64,000 nucleotides of DNA from Gordonia soli NBRC 108243 (GTDB taxonomy: Bacteria > Actinomycetota > Actinomycetes > Mycobacteriales > Mycobacteriaceae), in NCBI RefSeq assembly GCF_000334455.1, contig NZ_BANX01000026.1, positions 62,001 through 126,000 of the forward strand, given 5' to 3'. The number at the start of each line of letters is the position of its first letter. Position 1 is the first letter of the stretch. Below the pieces are notes generated by a model. It worked only from the letters and a program-made list of their open reading frames with translations. It had not been told where the DNA came from and searched no databases. A program made the position numbers and the translations under genes. Shown here piece by piece: positions 63,414 to 64,000 of this stretch.

Positions 63414-64000
63414 ATGTCGGATCGCGTCACCGTCGACGGCTTGCAGGTCGCATCGGTCCTGTACGACTTCATCGATTCTGAGGCGTTGCCCGGCACCGGT
63501 GTAGACCAGGACGCCTTCTGGTCCGGCGCGGCCTCTGTGATCGCCGACCTGGCTCCACGCAACCGCGAACTGCTGGCCGTCCGTGACGATCTGCAGGCCA
63601 AGATCGACCAGTGGCACACCGAGCACCCGGCCGGTCCGGGTGAATTCGACCACGCCGCTTACAAGGCGTTCCTCACCGACATCGGCTACCTCACCGAGGT
63701 GCCCGAGGACTTCCAGATCCGCACCGCGGGTGTCGATTCGGAGATCACGAGCACCGCCGGTCCGCAGCTGGTGGTCCCTGTTCTCAACGCCCGCTTCGCG
63801 CTCAATGCGTCGAACGCACGCTGGGGCTCGCTCTACGACGCGCTGTACGGCACCGATGCCATCTCCGAGGCCGACGGCGCGGAGAAGGGCACCTCGTACA
63901 ACAAGGTGCGCGGCGACAAGGTCATCGCCTACGCCAAGGACTTCCTCGACAAGGCCGTGCCGCTCGAGCAGTGCAGCTACACCGACGTCGTCTCGTTCGC
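63414..64000 (+). CDS. glcB: Malate synthase G (3' truncated by window edge)
   Basis: The first 195 codons of a glyoxylate-shunt enzyme that condenses acetyl-CoA and glyoxylate to malate. From memory the visible part matches M. tuberculosis GlcB (Rv1837c) closely: [50 protein letters not shown] and [18 protein letters not shown]. The ATG at 63414 has GAGGAAGG upstream. A TAGCAT near 63342 may be its -10 box. The catalytic residues lie beyond the window. Confidence 0.96.
   Translation, partial: MSDRVTVDGLQVASVLYDFIDSEALPGTGVDQDAFWSGAASVIADLAPRNRELLAVRDDLQAKIDQWHTEHPAGPGEFDHAAYKAFLTDIGYLTEVPEDFQIRTAGVDSEITSTAGPQLVVPVLNARFALNASNARWGSLYDALYGTDAISEADGAEKGTSYNKVRGDKVIAYAKDFLDKAVPLEQCSYTDVVSF

Overview
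The window is GC-rich, densely coded DNA from an actinobacterium of the mycolic-acid group (Mycobacteriales). Gordonia or a close relative is the best guess. The reasons are recCBD gene order, F420/DDN-type and MpaB-type (DUF2236) oxidoreductases, many GTG and leaderless starts with TANNNT -10 boxes, and a right-hand block (about 48.4-64.0 kb) whose gene order matches the M. tuberculosis segment Rv1854c-Rv1837c (ndh, urease, Rv1847, blaI, blaR-like, gnd, guaB1, two CNNM/CBS proteins, glcB). The genus is an inference. No rRNA, tRNA, CRISPR array, prophage or insertion sequence was recognised, and no gene-free stretch exceeds about 260 bp.

Layout. 1-11.3 kb: a truncated carboxylate-amine ligase, a SRPBCC protein, a FabG3-like hydroxysteroid dehydrogenase divergent from a Rossmann reductase with a KstR-like box between them, a LuxR-type two-component system divergent from an ABC exporter, an alpha/beta hydrolase, a second reductase paralogue, a small membrane protein and an MpaB/DUF2236 oxygenase. 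11.3-21.2 kb: a complete polyol regulon. A SorC regulator and an ABC importer run right; a zinc polyol dehydrogenase, a mannitol/arabitol 2-dehydrogenase, a xylulokinase and a DUF1330 protein run left. Paired palindromes lie in the shared promoter region. Polyols taken up would be oxidised to ketoses and phosphorylated into the pentose-phosphate pathway.

21.3-38.1 kb: an accessory mixture comprising a membrane alpha/beta hydrolase, a DUF1275 protein, a frameshifted M23 peptidase, an AraC-DinB regulator operon, thioesterase, carboxymuconolactone-decarboxylase-like and crotonase genes around a second KstR-like box, PhoD, an F420-type protein, a BadF-type kinase, a membrane-anchored protein, HtpG and a PIG-L deacetylase. 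A curious inverted array of 21-bp repeats lies after phoD. 38.1-47.4 kb: thioesterase-recC-recB-recD, tightly overlapping.

47.7-64 kb: an acetyltransferase, NDH-2, the urease operon ureABCFGD, and a thioesterase. Between that thioesterase and blaI is an apparent iron-regulated small RNA: a near-consensus promoter overlapped by an IdeR iron box and followed about 60 nt later by a 14-bp terminator hairpin. Position and orientation match the mycobacterial sRNA MrsI (ncRv11846), and this is the most interesting element in the window. blaI, an M56 peptidase, gnd, guaB1, two CNNM proteins, a conserved hypothetical and the start of glcB follow.

Three gene ends (near 7.4, 10.0 and 24.87 kb) look frameshifted. 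They may be sequencing errors or real lesions.
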